Below, one piece after another: positions 1 to 7,575 of a DNA stretch of 9,439 nucleotides (position 1 is the stretch's first letter; each line of letters starts with the position of its first letter). A program made the position numbers and the translations under genes. Source of the DNA: JACORV01 sp041484135 (GTDB taxonomy: Bacteria > Gemmatimonadota > Gemmatimonadetes > Gemmatimonadales > JACORV01). The notes below the pieces were generated by a model, which made no database searches, was not told the DNA's origin, and saw only the letters and a list, made by a program, of their open reading frames with translations. Location of the stretch: contig JBGPHD010000122.1 of NCBI GenBank assembly GCA_041484135.1, positions 1 to 9,439 on the forward strand, written 5' to 3'.

Positions 1-824
1 ATCCGGTCCATGCTGTACCGGCCCTCCTGCACGGGGATGAGCAGGTCGCCGGCCTCGACGGCGCCGGCCTCGCGCGAGTCGATGAACACGCGGCTCCTGA
101 GGACGGCGTCGGTGTCCACCTCGCGCCGCCGGGGGCTCGACGAGCCGACGACGCAGAGATGCATCCCCGGCTCGAGCCACGCGCCCTCGAGCACCGGTTC
201 GATCGCCGAGCAGACGGTGGCGACAATGGTCGCCCCGCGCACCGCGTCTTGCACCGACGCCATCGGCTTTACGGGGCAGGGCACGTGGGCGCCCGCTTCC
301 TCGGCGAAGCGGCGCGCGGTCGCTTCCTTGCGCGACCAGACCCGGACCTCCTCGAGGGGCCGGACCAGCGCGATGGCCTCGAGGTGGCTCCGGGCCTGCA
401 CGCCCGCGCCGATCAAGGCGAGGCGCGCCGGTCCTTCGCGCGCGAGCAGCTGCACCGAGACCGCGGAGACCGCCGCGGTGCGCATCTCGGTGATGAGGCG
501 GCCGTCGACGATCGCCTCGAGCGCCCCGGTGTCGGGATCGAGGAGCAGGATCGTGGCGAGGTGGGTCGGCAGTCCGCGCTCGTCGTTCTTGGGGTAGAAG
601 CTGACCGACTTGAGGCCGAGTGCGCCTCGCCGGCCCTCCATCGGCGGCACGTGGGCGGGCATCACGCCGTAGAAACCGCCCCCGGGGTGCACCGTAAGGG
701 AGTGACGTACCGGCTGCCGCGCATCACCGCGTGAGAAGCGCATCAGCGTCTCGCGCATCAATGGGATCAGGCCCGCCATGTCGAGCGCGCGGGCGACGTC
801 CGCTTCATCGAGGAGTAACGGCAT
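1..824 (-). CDS. Ornithine cyclodeaminase / mu-crystallin family protein (3' end beyond window)
   Basis: NAD(P)-dependent enzyme of the OCD/mu-crystallin family, likely cytosolic. Family members include ornithine cyclodeaminase, alanine dehydrogenase and ketimine or pyrroline-2-carboxylate reductases. Translating the minus strand from ATG at 824-822 gives 274 residues with no stop before the window edge; the family is usually 310-330, so roughly 40-55 C-terminal residues are missing. Visible family signatures: N-terminus MPLLLDEADVARAL; PVR around residue 40; LGLKSVSFYP with the expected active-site Lys72; EMRTAAVSA with Arg115; Rossmann dinucleotide motif GAGVQA at 139-144; GSSSP at 227-231; and DSREAGAVEAGDLL near 250-262. 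In the Pseudomonas putida cyclodeaminase the region matching GSSSP carries a catalytic Asp (Asp228, from memory). Ser here argues, by inference, for a reductase or dehydrogenase rather than a true cyclodeaminase. The substrate cannot be told. No clear Shine-Dalgarno precedes the start, which is head-to-head with the DUF5916 gene. Confidence 0.93.
   Translation of the reverse strand, partial: MPLLLDEADVARALDMAGLIPLMRETLMRFSRGDARQPVRHSLTVHPGGGFYGVMPAHVPPMEGRRGALGLKSVSFYPKNDERGLPTHLATILLLDPDTGALEAIVDGRLITEMRTAAVSAVSVQLLAREGPARLALIGAGVQARSHLEAIALVRPLEEVRVWSRKEATARRFAEEAGAHVPCPVKPMASVQDAVRGATIVATVCSAIEPVLEGAWLEPGMHLCVVGSSSPRRREVDTDAVLRSRVFIDSREAGAVEAGDLLIPVQEGRYSMDR
811..815 (+). promoter_or_regulatory. 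Possible Shine-Dalgarno AGGAG for the DUF5916 gene
   Basis: AGGAG lies 7 bases before ATG 823, a good distance, and is the reason for choosing that start over ATG 778 or GTG 907. The bases also encode Leu-Leu of the opposing gene (CTC CTC read in reverse), so the match could be chance. Confidence 0.45.
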
Positions 825-3504
825 GGATCGAGTATGCGGCCACGGCGGGCCGTACCGCCAGCCCATCGCGTGCCCGCGGGCGCTCCCGCATCCGGCGCGC
901 GGCCTCGTGGCGCGTGCGGGTGCTCTGTGGCTCGCGCTCCTCGCGGCCGTCTTCGCCGCGGCGCCTGCGCGCGCCCAGAGCGTCGAGGCCTCGGCGGCGC
1001 CGCCGGCCCCCGCTTCCAAGCAGGCCTTGGCGGTGCGGCTCACGGGCGCGCCGCCCCGGGTGGATGGACGCCTGGACGAGGAGGTCTGGCGGCAGGGAAG
1101 GCCGATCACCGATTTCATCCAGAAGGAGCCGGTCGAGGGCGCGGTGCCGCGCGAGCGGACCGAGGTCGTCATCCTCTACGACGACACGTACCTCTACGTC
1201 GGCCTGCGGATGTTCGCCGACGATCCCGCGGCCATCCAGCGCAACGTGAGCCGCCGGGACGTGGCGGGCGGCCAGTCGGAGCACATCTGGGTCTCCTTCG
1301 ACACCTATCACGACCGGCGGACGGCGTACTCGTTCGGGGTGACGGCCGCGGGCGGCCGGATCGACTGGTATCACCCGCGGGACGACGAGACGGACATCGA
1401 CCAGTCCTACGACCCGGTCTGGGAGGCGCACGCGGTGGTGGATTCGCTGGGCTGGACGGCGGAGATGCGTATCCCGTTCTCCCAGCTGCGCTTCAACGCG
1501 GGCGACGAGCAGGTGTGGGGCCTCAACATCGACCGGTGGATCCCGTCGCGGAACGAGGACGACTTCTGGATCCCGGTGCCGCGCAACGTTTCGGCGTGGT
1601 CCTCGCGCATGGGCGAACTCCGCGGGATTCGTGGCATCCGCCCCTCGAGCCGGGTCGAGCTGCTCCCGTACGCGGCGAGCAACGCGACGGTGACGAGCGG
1701 CGCGGACCCCAACAACCCGTTCAACCCGGACGGGCGGACCGGCGAGATCCGCGCCGGTGGCGACCTCAAGATGGGGCTCGGGCCGAGCATGACGCTCCAG
1801 GCCACGGTCAACCCGGACTTCGGCCAAGTGGAGGGCGATCCGGCGGTCGTGAACCTGTCGGCGTTCGAGGTCTTCTTCGACGAGCGCCGTCCCTTCTTCA
1901 CCGAGGGGAGCCAGCTGCTGCGCGGGAGCGGGCCGGCCTACTTCTACTCGCGGCGCATCGGCGCCTCGCCCCGCGGCGACGCCTCCGGTGACTACGTGGA
2001 CCGGCCCGGTTTCTCGACCATCCTTGGCGCGGCGAAACTCACGGGCCGCACCCGGTCGGGGCTCTCGATCGGCGGGCTCACGGCGATCACGGCGCGCGAG
2101 ACGGCCCGGACCTACGACACCGCGTCGGCCGGGTTCGGCCGGACGGAGGTCGCGCCGGTCACGGGGTTCGGCGTGTTCCGCGCGCAGCAGGAGTTCGGGC
2201 CGTCGCAGTCGGTGGTGGGTGCGATGATCACTGCGGTGCGCCGCGATGTGGACGCAGGGAGCGCGCTCGCGGGGGAGATGCCGCGGCAGGCGGTCACCGG
2301 GGGCGCCGACTGGAACCTCCGCTGGGACCACGGCACCTACGAGGTGGGAGGCTACCTCGGGTTCAGCCACGTGACGGGTGACGCGCCCGCGATCGCGGTG
2401 CTGCAGCAGCGGTCGGCCCGCTACTTCCAGCGCCCCGACCAGACCTACGCGACCTACGACACCACGCGTACCGCGCTGGACGGTTGGACGGCCGGCCTCT
2501 CCGCCGGCAAGAACAACGGCCGGCACTGGCTCTGGGGCGCGTTCGTCGGGGCGGAATCCCCGGGGCTCGAGCTCAACGACATCGGGCGGATCTCGACGGC
2601 CGACGGGGTGATCGGCGAGGGGAGCCTGCGCTATCGCGAGACGCGGCCGGGCCGCGTCTTCCGGAACTATGGCGTCTCGCTGAACAGCGTGGGCGAGTGG
2701 AACTTCGGCGGGGAGCGGCAGCTCGGCGAGGTCGAGCTCGACGCGAACGCCACCTGGAAGAACCAGTGGTCGACGACGGCCACCTTCTGGGTGGACGTCC
2801 GGTCCCAGGACGAGCGCCTGACGCGCGGCGGGCCCACGATGGGGACGGCGCGCTCCTGGGTGACGATCTGGTCGCTCAACAGCAACTTCGCGGCCAAGAC
2901 GCAGTGGCGGGCGCGGGTGTACTACGGCCGGGACGAGCTCGCGGGCCTGACGTACCGGCTCTCGGGTTCGCTCTCGGTCCGTCCCGGCCCGCGCTGGTCG
3001 CTGTCGCTCGCGCCGAACTACCTCAGGGCCATCGATCCCCGCCAGTACGTGATGACGGTGCCGGATCCCCTCGCGACGGCGACCTTCGGCAACCGCTACG
3101 TCTTCGCGTTCCTGGACGAGAGCAACTGGAGCATGCCGATCCGGTTCAACTACGCCTTCACGCCCGACCTCACGCTGGAGCTCTATGGCGAGCCGTTCCT
3201 GGCGAGCGGCCGGTTCACCGACCACGGCCAGCTGGCCGCGCCGGGCGGGACGGACCTGGTGGCCTATGCGGGCGGCACGCCGATCCCGGACCTCGACTTC
3301 AACCTGGCATCGTTCCGGAGCAACGCGGTGCTGCGGTGGGAGTGGCGGCCGGGGAGCACGCTGTTCCTGGTGTTCCAGCAGCGCCGGGCACGGGAGACGT
3401 CGCTCGGGCGGCTGGTGCGCATCGGCGACCTGTTCAACGGCCTGACCGCGGACGGCGACACCTTCCTGGCGATCAAGGTGAACTACTGGCTCTCCGCACG
3501 TTAG
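823..3504 (+). CDS. Secreted CBM9-like and DUF5916 outer-membrane protein
   Basis: Predicted exported protein of 893 residues. From ATG 823 there is a charged leader, a hydrophobic stretch (ALWLALLAAVFAAA) and a PARA|QS signal-peptidase I site near residue 51. Residues about 70-245 resemble a carbohydrate-binding module family 9-like domain (PPRVDGRLDEEVW; LYDDTYLYVGLRMF; GWTAEMRIPFSQLRF). The rest is DUF5916, with the hallmark NPDFGQVEGDPAVVNLS followed by FFDERRPFFTEG at about 335-365, then many alternating amphipathic strands rich in Tyr, Trp and Arg up to the terminal NYWLSAR, as expected for an outer-membrane beta-barrel. Length matches the family. The function is not established; surface binding or uptake of a glycan or peptide is only a guess. 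The leader from 823 is unusually long and its first codons (CGA, GTA) are atypical. GTG 907 would give a compact 23-residue signal peptide but has no ribosome-binding site, so the start is uncertain. ATG 778 lies inside the opposing gene. The gene ends 16 bases before the convergent DUF58 stop. Confidence 0.93.
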   Translation: MDRVCGHGGPYRQPIACPRALPHPARGLVARAGALWLALLAAVFAAAPARAQSVEASAAPPAPASKQALAVRLTGAPPRVDGRLDEEVWRQGRPITDFIQKEPVEGAVPRERTEVVILYDDTYLYVGLRMFADDPAAIQRNVSRRDVAGGQSEHIWVSFDTYHDRRTAYSFGVTAAGGRIDWYHPRDDETDIDQSYDPVWEAHAVVDSLGWTAEMRIPFSQLRFNAGDEQVWGLNIDRWIPSRNEDDFWIPVPRNVSAWSSRMGELRGIRGIRPSSRVELLPYAASNATVTSGADPNNPFNPDGRTGEIRAGGDLKMGLGPSMTLQATVNPDFGQVEGDPAVVNLSAFEVFFDERRPFFTEGSQLLRGSGPAYFYSRRIGASPRGDASGDYVDRPGFSTILGAAKLTGRTRSGLSIGGLTAITARETARTYDTASAGFGRTEVAPVTGFGVFRAQQEFGPSQSVVGAMITAVRRDVDAGSALAGEMPRQAVTGGADWNLRWDHGTYEVGGYLGFSHVTGDAPAIAVLQQRSARYFQRPDQTYATYDTTRTALDGWTAGLSAGKNNGRHWLWGAFVGAESPGLELNDIGRISTADGVIGEGSLRYRETRPGRVFRNYGVSLNSVGEWNFGGERQLGEVELDANATWKNQWSTTATFWVDVRSQDERLTRGGPTMGTARSWVTIWSLNSNFAAKTQWRARVYYGRDELAGLTYRLSGSLSVRPGPRWSLSLAPNYLRAIDPRQYVMTVPDPLATATFGNRYVFAFLDESNWSMPIRFNYAFTPDLTLELYGEPFLASGRFTDHGQLAAPGGTDLVAYAGGTPIPDLDFNLASFRSNAVLRWEWRPGSTLFLVFQQRRARETSLGRLVRIGDLFNGLTADGDTFLAIKVNYWLSAR

Positions 3505-3534
3505 GCGCCGGCCGCCAGCGCTAGAGCCGGCCCC
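3504..3534. terminator. GC-rich hairpin between convergent genes, possible bidirectional terminator
   Basis: GGCGCCGGC at 3504-3512 can pair with GCCGGCCCC at 3526-3534, giving 8 of 9 base pairs around a 13-base loop. It spans the end of the DUF5916 stop codon and the DUF58 stop codon (3521-3523), the place expected for a shared terminator. No T-tract follows on either strand, so it is not a classical intrinsic terminator. In DNA this GC-rich, a stem of this size may also arise by chance. Confidence 0.3.
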
Positions 3535-4834
3535 GCCGCTTGAGCTCCAGGTACTTCCCGACCGCGGCGGCCCCCGCGCGCGCGGGCGGCACGTCGAGCA
3601 CCACCACCCCCGACCGGCGCATCACGGCGAGCGCGTCCTCGCGCTGCGCGAGGAGCTCCTCGGCGGCGGCCTTCCGATAGGCGTCGGCGACGGTGGCGGG
3701 GCGGCCGCTGGCGACCGCGTCGAGCTCCGGGTCCCGCAGCGTCACCGCGAGCGGGAGGTGCCGGGGTCGGAGTGACGCGACCCCCGCCACGAGCGCCTCC
3801 GACGCCCAGCGGTCGATGATGTCGCCGAGGAAGACGGTCAGGGCGCGCTTGCGGTTGCGGATGGCCAGGTACCGGAAGGCGCCAGGGTAATCGGACTCGA
3901 CCAGGCGGGGCTCGGCCACCGCCAGCACGTCGAGCACCGCGCGCAGGCCGCGCCGCCCGCGCTGGGGCGCGACGTAGTGGAGGACCTGGTCCGCGAAGAC
4001 CATGACGCCGACGTTGTCGTCGTGGTGGTGCGCGGCGAAGGCGAGGTCGAGGGCCGCGCGCACGATGTGCTCCATCCGCGAGATCCCCGCGACCTCCGCC
4101 GTGAGGAGGCGGCCGGCGTCGAGCACCAGCAGCACCTGCTGCCGTCGTTCCTCCTCATACTGGCGCGCGATGACCTTCCCGCGCCGTGCCGTCGCCTTCC
4201 AGTCGATGGTGCGCGTGTCGTCGCCGGGGACCCACTCCCTGAGGCTCTCGAAGAGGCGGCCCTCGCCCAGCCGGCGGGCCGGGCGGAGGCCCGCGTCCTT
4301 GCGCCGCGTGGCCTCGGCGACGGCGGCGCGGAGCCGCGCGCCGGGCATCGACGGGTAGACCGTGACGCTCCACGGCAGCGGGAGCCGGATCTGGCGCTGG
4401 CCGAGGCCGAGCGGGCCGACGCTGCGGACGGCGAGCCATCCTTCCGTCTCCTTGCCGCGCCGCGCGGGCACGCAGACCAGGTCCTCGCGGACGGCGCCGC
4501 GGCGCGGCACCGCCACCGCGCGCGCCGGCACGGCGCCGCCGAGGATCGCGGGCCGGATCTCGCGGACCAGGAGGCGGGCCGCGCGCCCGGTGGGGTTCCG
4601 CCACTCGTAGCCCACCTCCGCCTCACGCCCGACGGAGAAGCTCAGCGCGGCGATGCGCCGCACGTCGAGCGCCCCGGGCTCGGGCGCGAGGCGGCTGTCG
4701 AGGAGGACCAGCGCGAAGAGGAGCGCGTCGAGGAGGAGCAGCGCGTCGAGGGCGGCGGGGCTCGCGTAGCCCAGGAGCCCCAGCGGCGCGAGCGCCGCCA
4801 GGGCGACCACGGCGCGGCGCGTGGGGAGCGTCAC
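3521..4834 (-). CDS. DUF58 domain-containing membrane protein
   Basis: DUF58 protein of 437 residues, the usual partner of MoxR ATPases. Two hydrophobic segments near residues 7-26 and 28-47 should anchor it in the inner membrane. The DUF58 core is clear: LFESLREWVPGDDTRTIDWKATARRGKVIARQYEEE at about 193-230, followed by a von Willebrand A-like start, VLLVLDAGRLLTAEVAG, and later NVGVMVFADQV. The metal site of a true vWA domain is DxSxS. Here it reads DAGRL, so metal binding in the classical way is doubtful, although degenerate versions are common in this family. The start is GTG at 4834-4832; its GTGA overlaps the moxR stop by 4 bases, and no Shine-Dalgarno is seen, so translation probably depends on termination of moxR. 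It is the last gene of the operon. The role is inferred from family and context: a substrate or adaptor of MoxR at the cell envelope. The molecular function is unknown. Confidence 0.94.
   Translation of the reverse strand: MTLPTRRAVVALAALAPLGLLGYASPAALDALLLLDALLFALVLLDSRLAPEPGALDVRRIAALSFSVGREAEVGYEWRNPTGRAARLLVREIRPAILGGAVPARAVAVPRRGAVREDLVCVPARRGKETEGWLAVRSVGPLGLGQRQIRLPLPWSVTVYPSMPGARLRAAVAEATRRKDAGLRPARRLGEGRLFESLREWVPGDDTRTIDWKATARRGKVIARQYEEERRQQVLLVLDAGRLLTAEVAGISRMEHIVRAALDLAFAAHHHDDNVGVMVFADQVLHYVAPQRGRRGLRAVLDVLAVAEPRLVESDYPGAFRYLAIRNRKRALTVFLGDIIDRWASEALVAGVASLRPRHLPLAVTLRDPELDAVASGRPATVADAYRKAAAEELLAQREDALAVMRRSGVVVLDVPPARAGAAAVGKYLELKRRGRL
4698..4745. repeat. Short imperfect direct repeat inside the DUF58 membrane anchor
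   Basis: Two 18-base units, 4698-4715 and 4728-4745, differ at one base and lie 30 bases apart. On the minus strand they encode ALLLLD and ALVLLD within the second hydrophobic segment. This looks like a small internal duplication or simple codon-bias redundancy; no separate function is suggested. Confidence 0.6.
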
Positions 4835-5787
4835 GTGGTGGGCGTCTCGGTCCGGTCGAGGATGGCGGCGAGCGCGGCGTCGGGGGTGACCCCCTCGAGC
4901 TCGAGCTCGGGAGCGACGGAGACCCGATGGCGGAGCACGGCGGGCGCGATGGCCTTGACGTCGTCGGGGATCACGAAGTCGCGCCCTTCGAGGAACGCGG
5001 CGGCCCGGGACGCCTTGAGGAGCGCCACCCCGGCGCGCGGGCTGGCGCCTAACGTCAGGGTCGCGCCGGCCCGCGTGGCGCGCACGATGGCGGTGATGTA
5101 CGCGGTGATGCGCGGCTCGGCGCGCACCGCGTCGGCGGCGCGGCGCAGCCGGCCGAGCCCCTCGCCGTCGACCACCGGCTCCACCCCGTAGGTCTCCGGG
5201 AGGTCGGCCTCGAAGCCCTCGAGGTAGCGCTGGAGGATGCCCTGCTCGACCTCGGCGCTCGGGTACCCGAACGCGATCTTCATGATGAACCGGTCGAGCT
5301 CCGCCTCGGGGAGCGGGTACGTCCCCTCGAACTCGATGGGGTTCTGCGTCGCGAAGACCGTGAAGACGCCGGGGAGCGGGTGGGAGGTCCCGTCCACGGT
5401 CACCGTCCGCTCCTGCATGGCCTCGAGGAGGGCGGCCTGGGTCTTGGCGGGCGCGCGGTTGATCTCGTCGGCGAGGACGAGGTCGGCGAAAAGGGGGCCG
5501 GGCCGGAAGACGAACTCCTGCGCGCCGCTCAGCATGGATACGCCGGTGATGTCGGCCGGCATGAGGTCCGGCGTGAACTGGATGCGGGCGTAGCGCACGC
5601 GGAGCGCGCGGGCGAGCGTGCGCACCAGGAGCGTCTTGGCGGTCCCCGGCACGCCCTCGAGCAGGACGTGGCCGCGGGCCAGCAGGGCGATCAGCACCTG
5701 CCGGGTGGCCGCGTCCTGGCCGAGCACGACCGACCGGAGCGCGGTCAGGACCGCTTGGGCGGCGCCGGAATCCTCAGGGTGTCCCAC
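4831..5787 (-). CDS. MoxR family AAA+ ATPase
   Basis: AAA+ ATPase of the MoxR family, 318 residues, typical length. MoxR proteins act as chaperone-like ATPases that help mature or remodel partner proteins, often together with DUF58 or vWA proteins encoded next door. Visible motifs: VVLGQ at 20-24; Walker A GVPGTAKT at 45-52; FTPDLMPADITG at 71-82; Walker B LVLADE at 103-108 followed by INRAPAKTQAALLEAMQE; sensor 1 ATQNP with Asn149; EAELDRF with the probable arginine finger Arg166; and the C-terminal lid with LGASPRAGVALLKASRA, where the sensor 2 Arg is expected. All catalytic elements look intact. The start is GTG at 5787-5785 with GGAGG 4 bases upstream. It overlaps the end of the DUF4350 gene by 43 bases, and its TGA overlaps the DUF58 start as GTGA. 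Leu246 is a rare TTA codon in the context GTTAGGCGCC. Confidence 0.97.
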   Translation of the reverse strand: MGHPEDSGAAQAVLTALRSVVLGQDAATRQVLIALLARGHVLLEGVPGTAKTLLVRTLARALRVRYARIQFTPDLMPADITGVSMLSGAQEFVFRPGPLFADLVLADEINRAPAKTQAALLEAMQERTVTVDGTSHPLPGVFTVFATQNPIEFEGTYPLPEAELDRFIMKIAFGYPSAEVEQGILQRYLEGFEADLPETYGVEPVVDGEGLGRLRRAADAVRAEPRITAYITAIVRATRAGATLTLGASPRAGVALLKASRAAAFLEGRDFVIPDDVKAIAPAVLRHRVSVAPELELEGVTPDAALAAILDRTETPTT

Positions 5788-6968
5788 ACGTCCTCCACGG
5801 CACGGGCGGCCATGAGCACCCGCTCATCGCCGCCGCCAGGTTCGAGCGCTTCCGTCAGGCGGGCGGTCGCCCGCTGGGCGGCCTCACCGCGCGCGGCGAG
5901 CCGGAGCGAGGCGAGCCACGGCTCCAGCGGTCCACGGGTCCTGCCGGCGTCGGTGCGGGAGAGCCGCCGGCGCAATCCTCCGAGCAACAGGTGCCGGGCG
6001 GTGTCCTGGCCGCGTCCGCGGCCCAGGCCGGCCGCCAACGCCTCCAGGTGCTCCAGCGGCGAGCGGCGCCGGCGTTCCACCGCGCCTAGCGCCGGGCCGA
6101 AGCGGACCGCGGCCAGTGCGAGGCCGAGGAGCGCCGCGGCGGCGAGCTGCAGGAGCGCCCACCCCGCCGGCGCGCGGAGCGCCCAGGCCCAGGCGGCCGC
6201 CTGGAGCGAGCCCGCCCGCTGGAACCCATGATGGTACTCGTCGAACACCATCGCGCGGGGCCGGGGCGCGAGGAACCACCCGAGGACCCGCGGCCCGGCA
6301 TCGGTCTCCTTCAGGGCGCGGTTTCCCAGGATCGCCGCGTCGGCCACGAGGATCACGACGCCGCCCGACGGGAACCGCAACTGGTAGGCGACGGCGGACT
6401 CGTACCAGAGGAGCTGCTCGGCGTGGGACGGGAAGAGGGGCCGGCACGGCGCGTCGCGGCGCCGCCCGGCCGCGGAGGTGTCCCGCCCCGGGCGGACATC
6501 ACGCAGGACCGCGTGGGTGACGGGGAAGGTCTGCCGCGGATGCTTGGAGGTCTCGCGGGTCGCACCGTCGGCCACGCCGAAGCGGCGCTCGAGCCGGTAC
6601 CCGAAGCAGCCCTCCGCCCCAGTGCGGCCGGCGAGCAGCAGCCGTCCCCCCTGCGCCACGTAGTCGCGCAGCGCCGAGACCTCGTCGTCGCCGAGCGGGA
6701 GATCGGGTGCGAGCACCGCCACGACCACGTCGGCAGGCGGCGTTCCCGCCGCGAGGCCGAAGAGCGGTTCCTCGCGCCCGGTGACCGTCACGCCGAGCCG
6801 GTGCAGCGTCTCGGCGAACCCGCTCGCGCCGTGCGGCCCGGCGAGCCGGGTCGAGACGCGCGGATCGTCGTTGGTGCCGGCGGGCGCGGACCGGCGGCCG
6901 AGCAGCGCGGCCAGGGCCAGCGCGCCCACCAGGGCGGCGAGGAGGCCGAGCTCAGCGCGCCGCGCCAT
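5745..6968 (-). CDS. DUF4350 domain-containing membrane protein
   Basis: Protein of 407 residues with an N-terminal hydrophobic anchor (about 6-24), an extracytoplasmic DUF4350-like region to about 250, a second membrane segment at about 267-290 (AGWALLQLAAAALLGLALAAVRFG), and a cytoplasmic, Arg-rich helical tail. The family signature FDEYHHGF is at about 241-248, just before the second membrane segment. RRRSPLEHLEALA follows that segment, also as usual in the family. Residues 78-115 (ADVVVAVLAPDLPL through YVAQGGRLLLAG) look like the Rossmann-type part of a glutamine-amidotransferase-like fold, but no catalytic Cys-His-Glu set is evident; a binding role is more likely. The start is ATG 6968, which lies 17 bases inside the end of the DUF4129 gene and lacks a Shine-Dalgarno. 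The 3' end overlaps moxR by 43 bases. The molecular function is unknown; the link to MoxR/DUF58 is by conserved gene neighbourhood. Confidence 0.88.
   Translation of the reverse strand: MARRAELGLLAALVGALALAALLGRRSAPAGTNDDPRVSTRLAGPHGASGFAETLHRLGVTVTGREEPLFGLAAGTPPADVVVAVLAPDLPLGDDEVSALRDYVAQGGRLLLAGRTGAEGCFGYRLERRFGVADGATRETSKHPRQTFPVTHAVLRDVRPGRDTSAAGRRRDAPCRPLFPSHAEQLLWYESAVAYQLRFPSGGVVILVADAAILGNRALKETDAGPRVLGWFLAPRPRAMVFDEYHHGFQRAGSLQAAAWAWALRAPAGWALLQLAAAALLGLALAAVRFGPALGAVERRRRSPLEHLEALAAGLGRGRGQDTARHLLLGGLRRRLSRTDAGRTRGPLEPWLASLRLAARGEAAQRATARLTEALEPGGGDERVLMAARAVEDVWDTLRIPAPPKRS
5792..5796 (-). promoter_or_regulatory. Shine-Dalgarno GGAGG of moxR
   Basis: On the minus strand GGAGG stands 4 bases before GTG 5787, inside the DUF4350 coding region. 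It supports this GTG as the moxR start and lets ribosomes load independently of the upstream gene, unlike the GTGA-coupled genes of the same operon. Confidence 0.6.
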
Positions 6969-7575
6969 GGGCCGGGATCAGGGAGGCGGCGTGGTCGAAC
7001 GCGGCCCACTCCTCGGGGCCGCACGGGGTCCCGCCGAAGAGGTGCGCGTAGAGCGTGGAGACGAGGGCCTCGAGTCCCTGGCGCCCGCCGGCGTCGAGGC
7101 GGGCCTCGCGCGCGTACTCGGCCGGGGTCTTGGCGGGGTGGAGGGTGACGGCGTGGCGGCGGTCGAGCTCGAGCACCAGGGCGACGAACCGGTGGGCCAG
7201 CGCGTCCGCATAACGGCCCAGGCCGCCCAGGCGCCGGGCCTCGGCGAGGTGCCAGTCGGCGTCGCGCACCGGCGCCGACGGACCGCCCGCCCCGGGCGCC
7301 TCGCGTTCGCCGGAGCGCAGCGCCCGCCAGATGATCGAGCCCAGGTGGACGAAGAGGCCGAGCGCGACGGCGGTCAGGGCGCCTAACAGCACGAGGTGGA
7401 CGACCGGGTGCGCCGCGCGCAGCGCTTCGAGCCACGCGACCCAGCGCTTCGCGAGGTCCGCGAGCCACCCGAGCAGGCTGGGACGGTGGCTCCACTCGTA
7501 CTTGGGGACGGCGAAGACCTGGCGCAGGACGGCGGCGAGCGAGTCGTCCGGCAGCGGCTGCTGCGGCGGGATCAC
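6952..7575 (-). CDS. DUF4129 domain-containing membrane protein
   Basis: Protein of 207 residues. An N-terminal juxtamembrane stretch with the motif VFAVPKYEWSHRPS (about 20-33), typical of DUF4129 proteins, precedes one clear membrane helix at about 58-83. After a Pro/Gly-rich linker comes the helical DUF4129 domain, about 108-200 (DWHLAEARRLGGLGRYADALAHRFVALVLELDRR, then TPAEYAREA). DUF4129 is often found at the C-terminus of transglutaminase-like proteins and in MoxR operons; here it is free-standing. The start is GTG 7575-7573, overlapping the upstream TGA as GTGA, with no Shine-Dalgarno; the end overlaps the DUF4350 start by 17 bases. Leu64 is a TTA codon in the context GTTAGGCGCC. The function is unknown; its place in the operon suggests a membrane partner of the MoxR/DUF58 pair. 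Confidence 0.88.
   Translation of the reverse strand: MIPPQQPLPDDSLAAVLRQVFAVPKYEWSHRPSLLGWLADLAKRWVAWLEALRAAHPVVHLVLLGALTAVALGLFVHLGSIIWRALRSGEREAPGAGGPSAPVRDADWHLAEARRLGGLGRYADALAHRFVALVLELDRRHAVTLHPAKTPAEYAREARLDAGGRQGLEALVSTLYAHLFGGTPCGPEEWAAFDHAASLIPAHGAAR

Noticed and set aside
10..734. Plus-strand frames opposite the first gene (195 and 191 codons)
   Set aside because: The minus strand gives an excellent cyclodeaminase/mu-crystallin translation through the whole stretch; the plus frames are Ser/Arg- or His/Arg-rich without motifs.
805..3225. 806-codon open frame antisense to the DUF5916 gene
   Set aside because: Its translation is dominated by Arg, Pro, His, Val and Glu without any recognisable domain or hydrophobic pattern, whereas the plus strand encodes a clear CBM9-like/DUF5916 protein. 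Long antisense frames are expected where third positions are nearly all G or C.
3977..5191. 404-codon plus-strand frame opposite DUF58 and moxR
   Set aside because: It is low-complexity and Arg/Glu/Ala-rich, crosses two well-supported genes on the other strand, and has no family signature. It is a shadow frame.
6228..7148. 306-codon plus-strand frame opposite the DUF4350 and DUF4129 genes
   Set aside because: Composition is Gly/Arg/Glu-rich with no domain, and the opposite strand carries the FDEYHHG and DUF4129 signatures.
5047..7387. GCCTAAC and GTTAGGC words as integron attC core sites
   Set aside because: They fit the RYYYAAC/GTTRRRY core consensus, but they lie inside conserved coding sequence, are kilobases apart rather than paired within about 60-140 bases, and there is no integrase or cassette structure.
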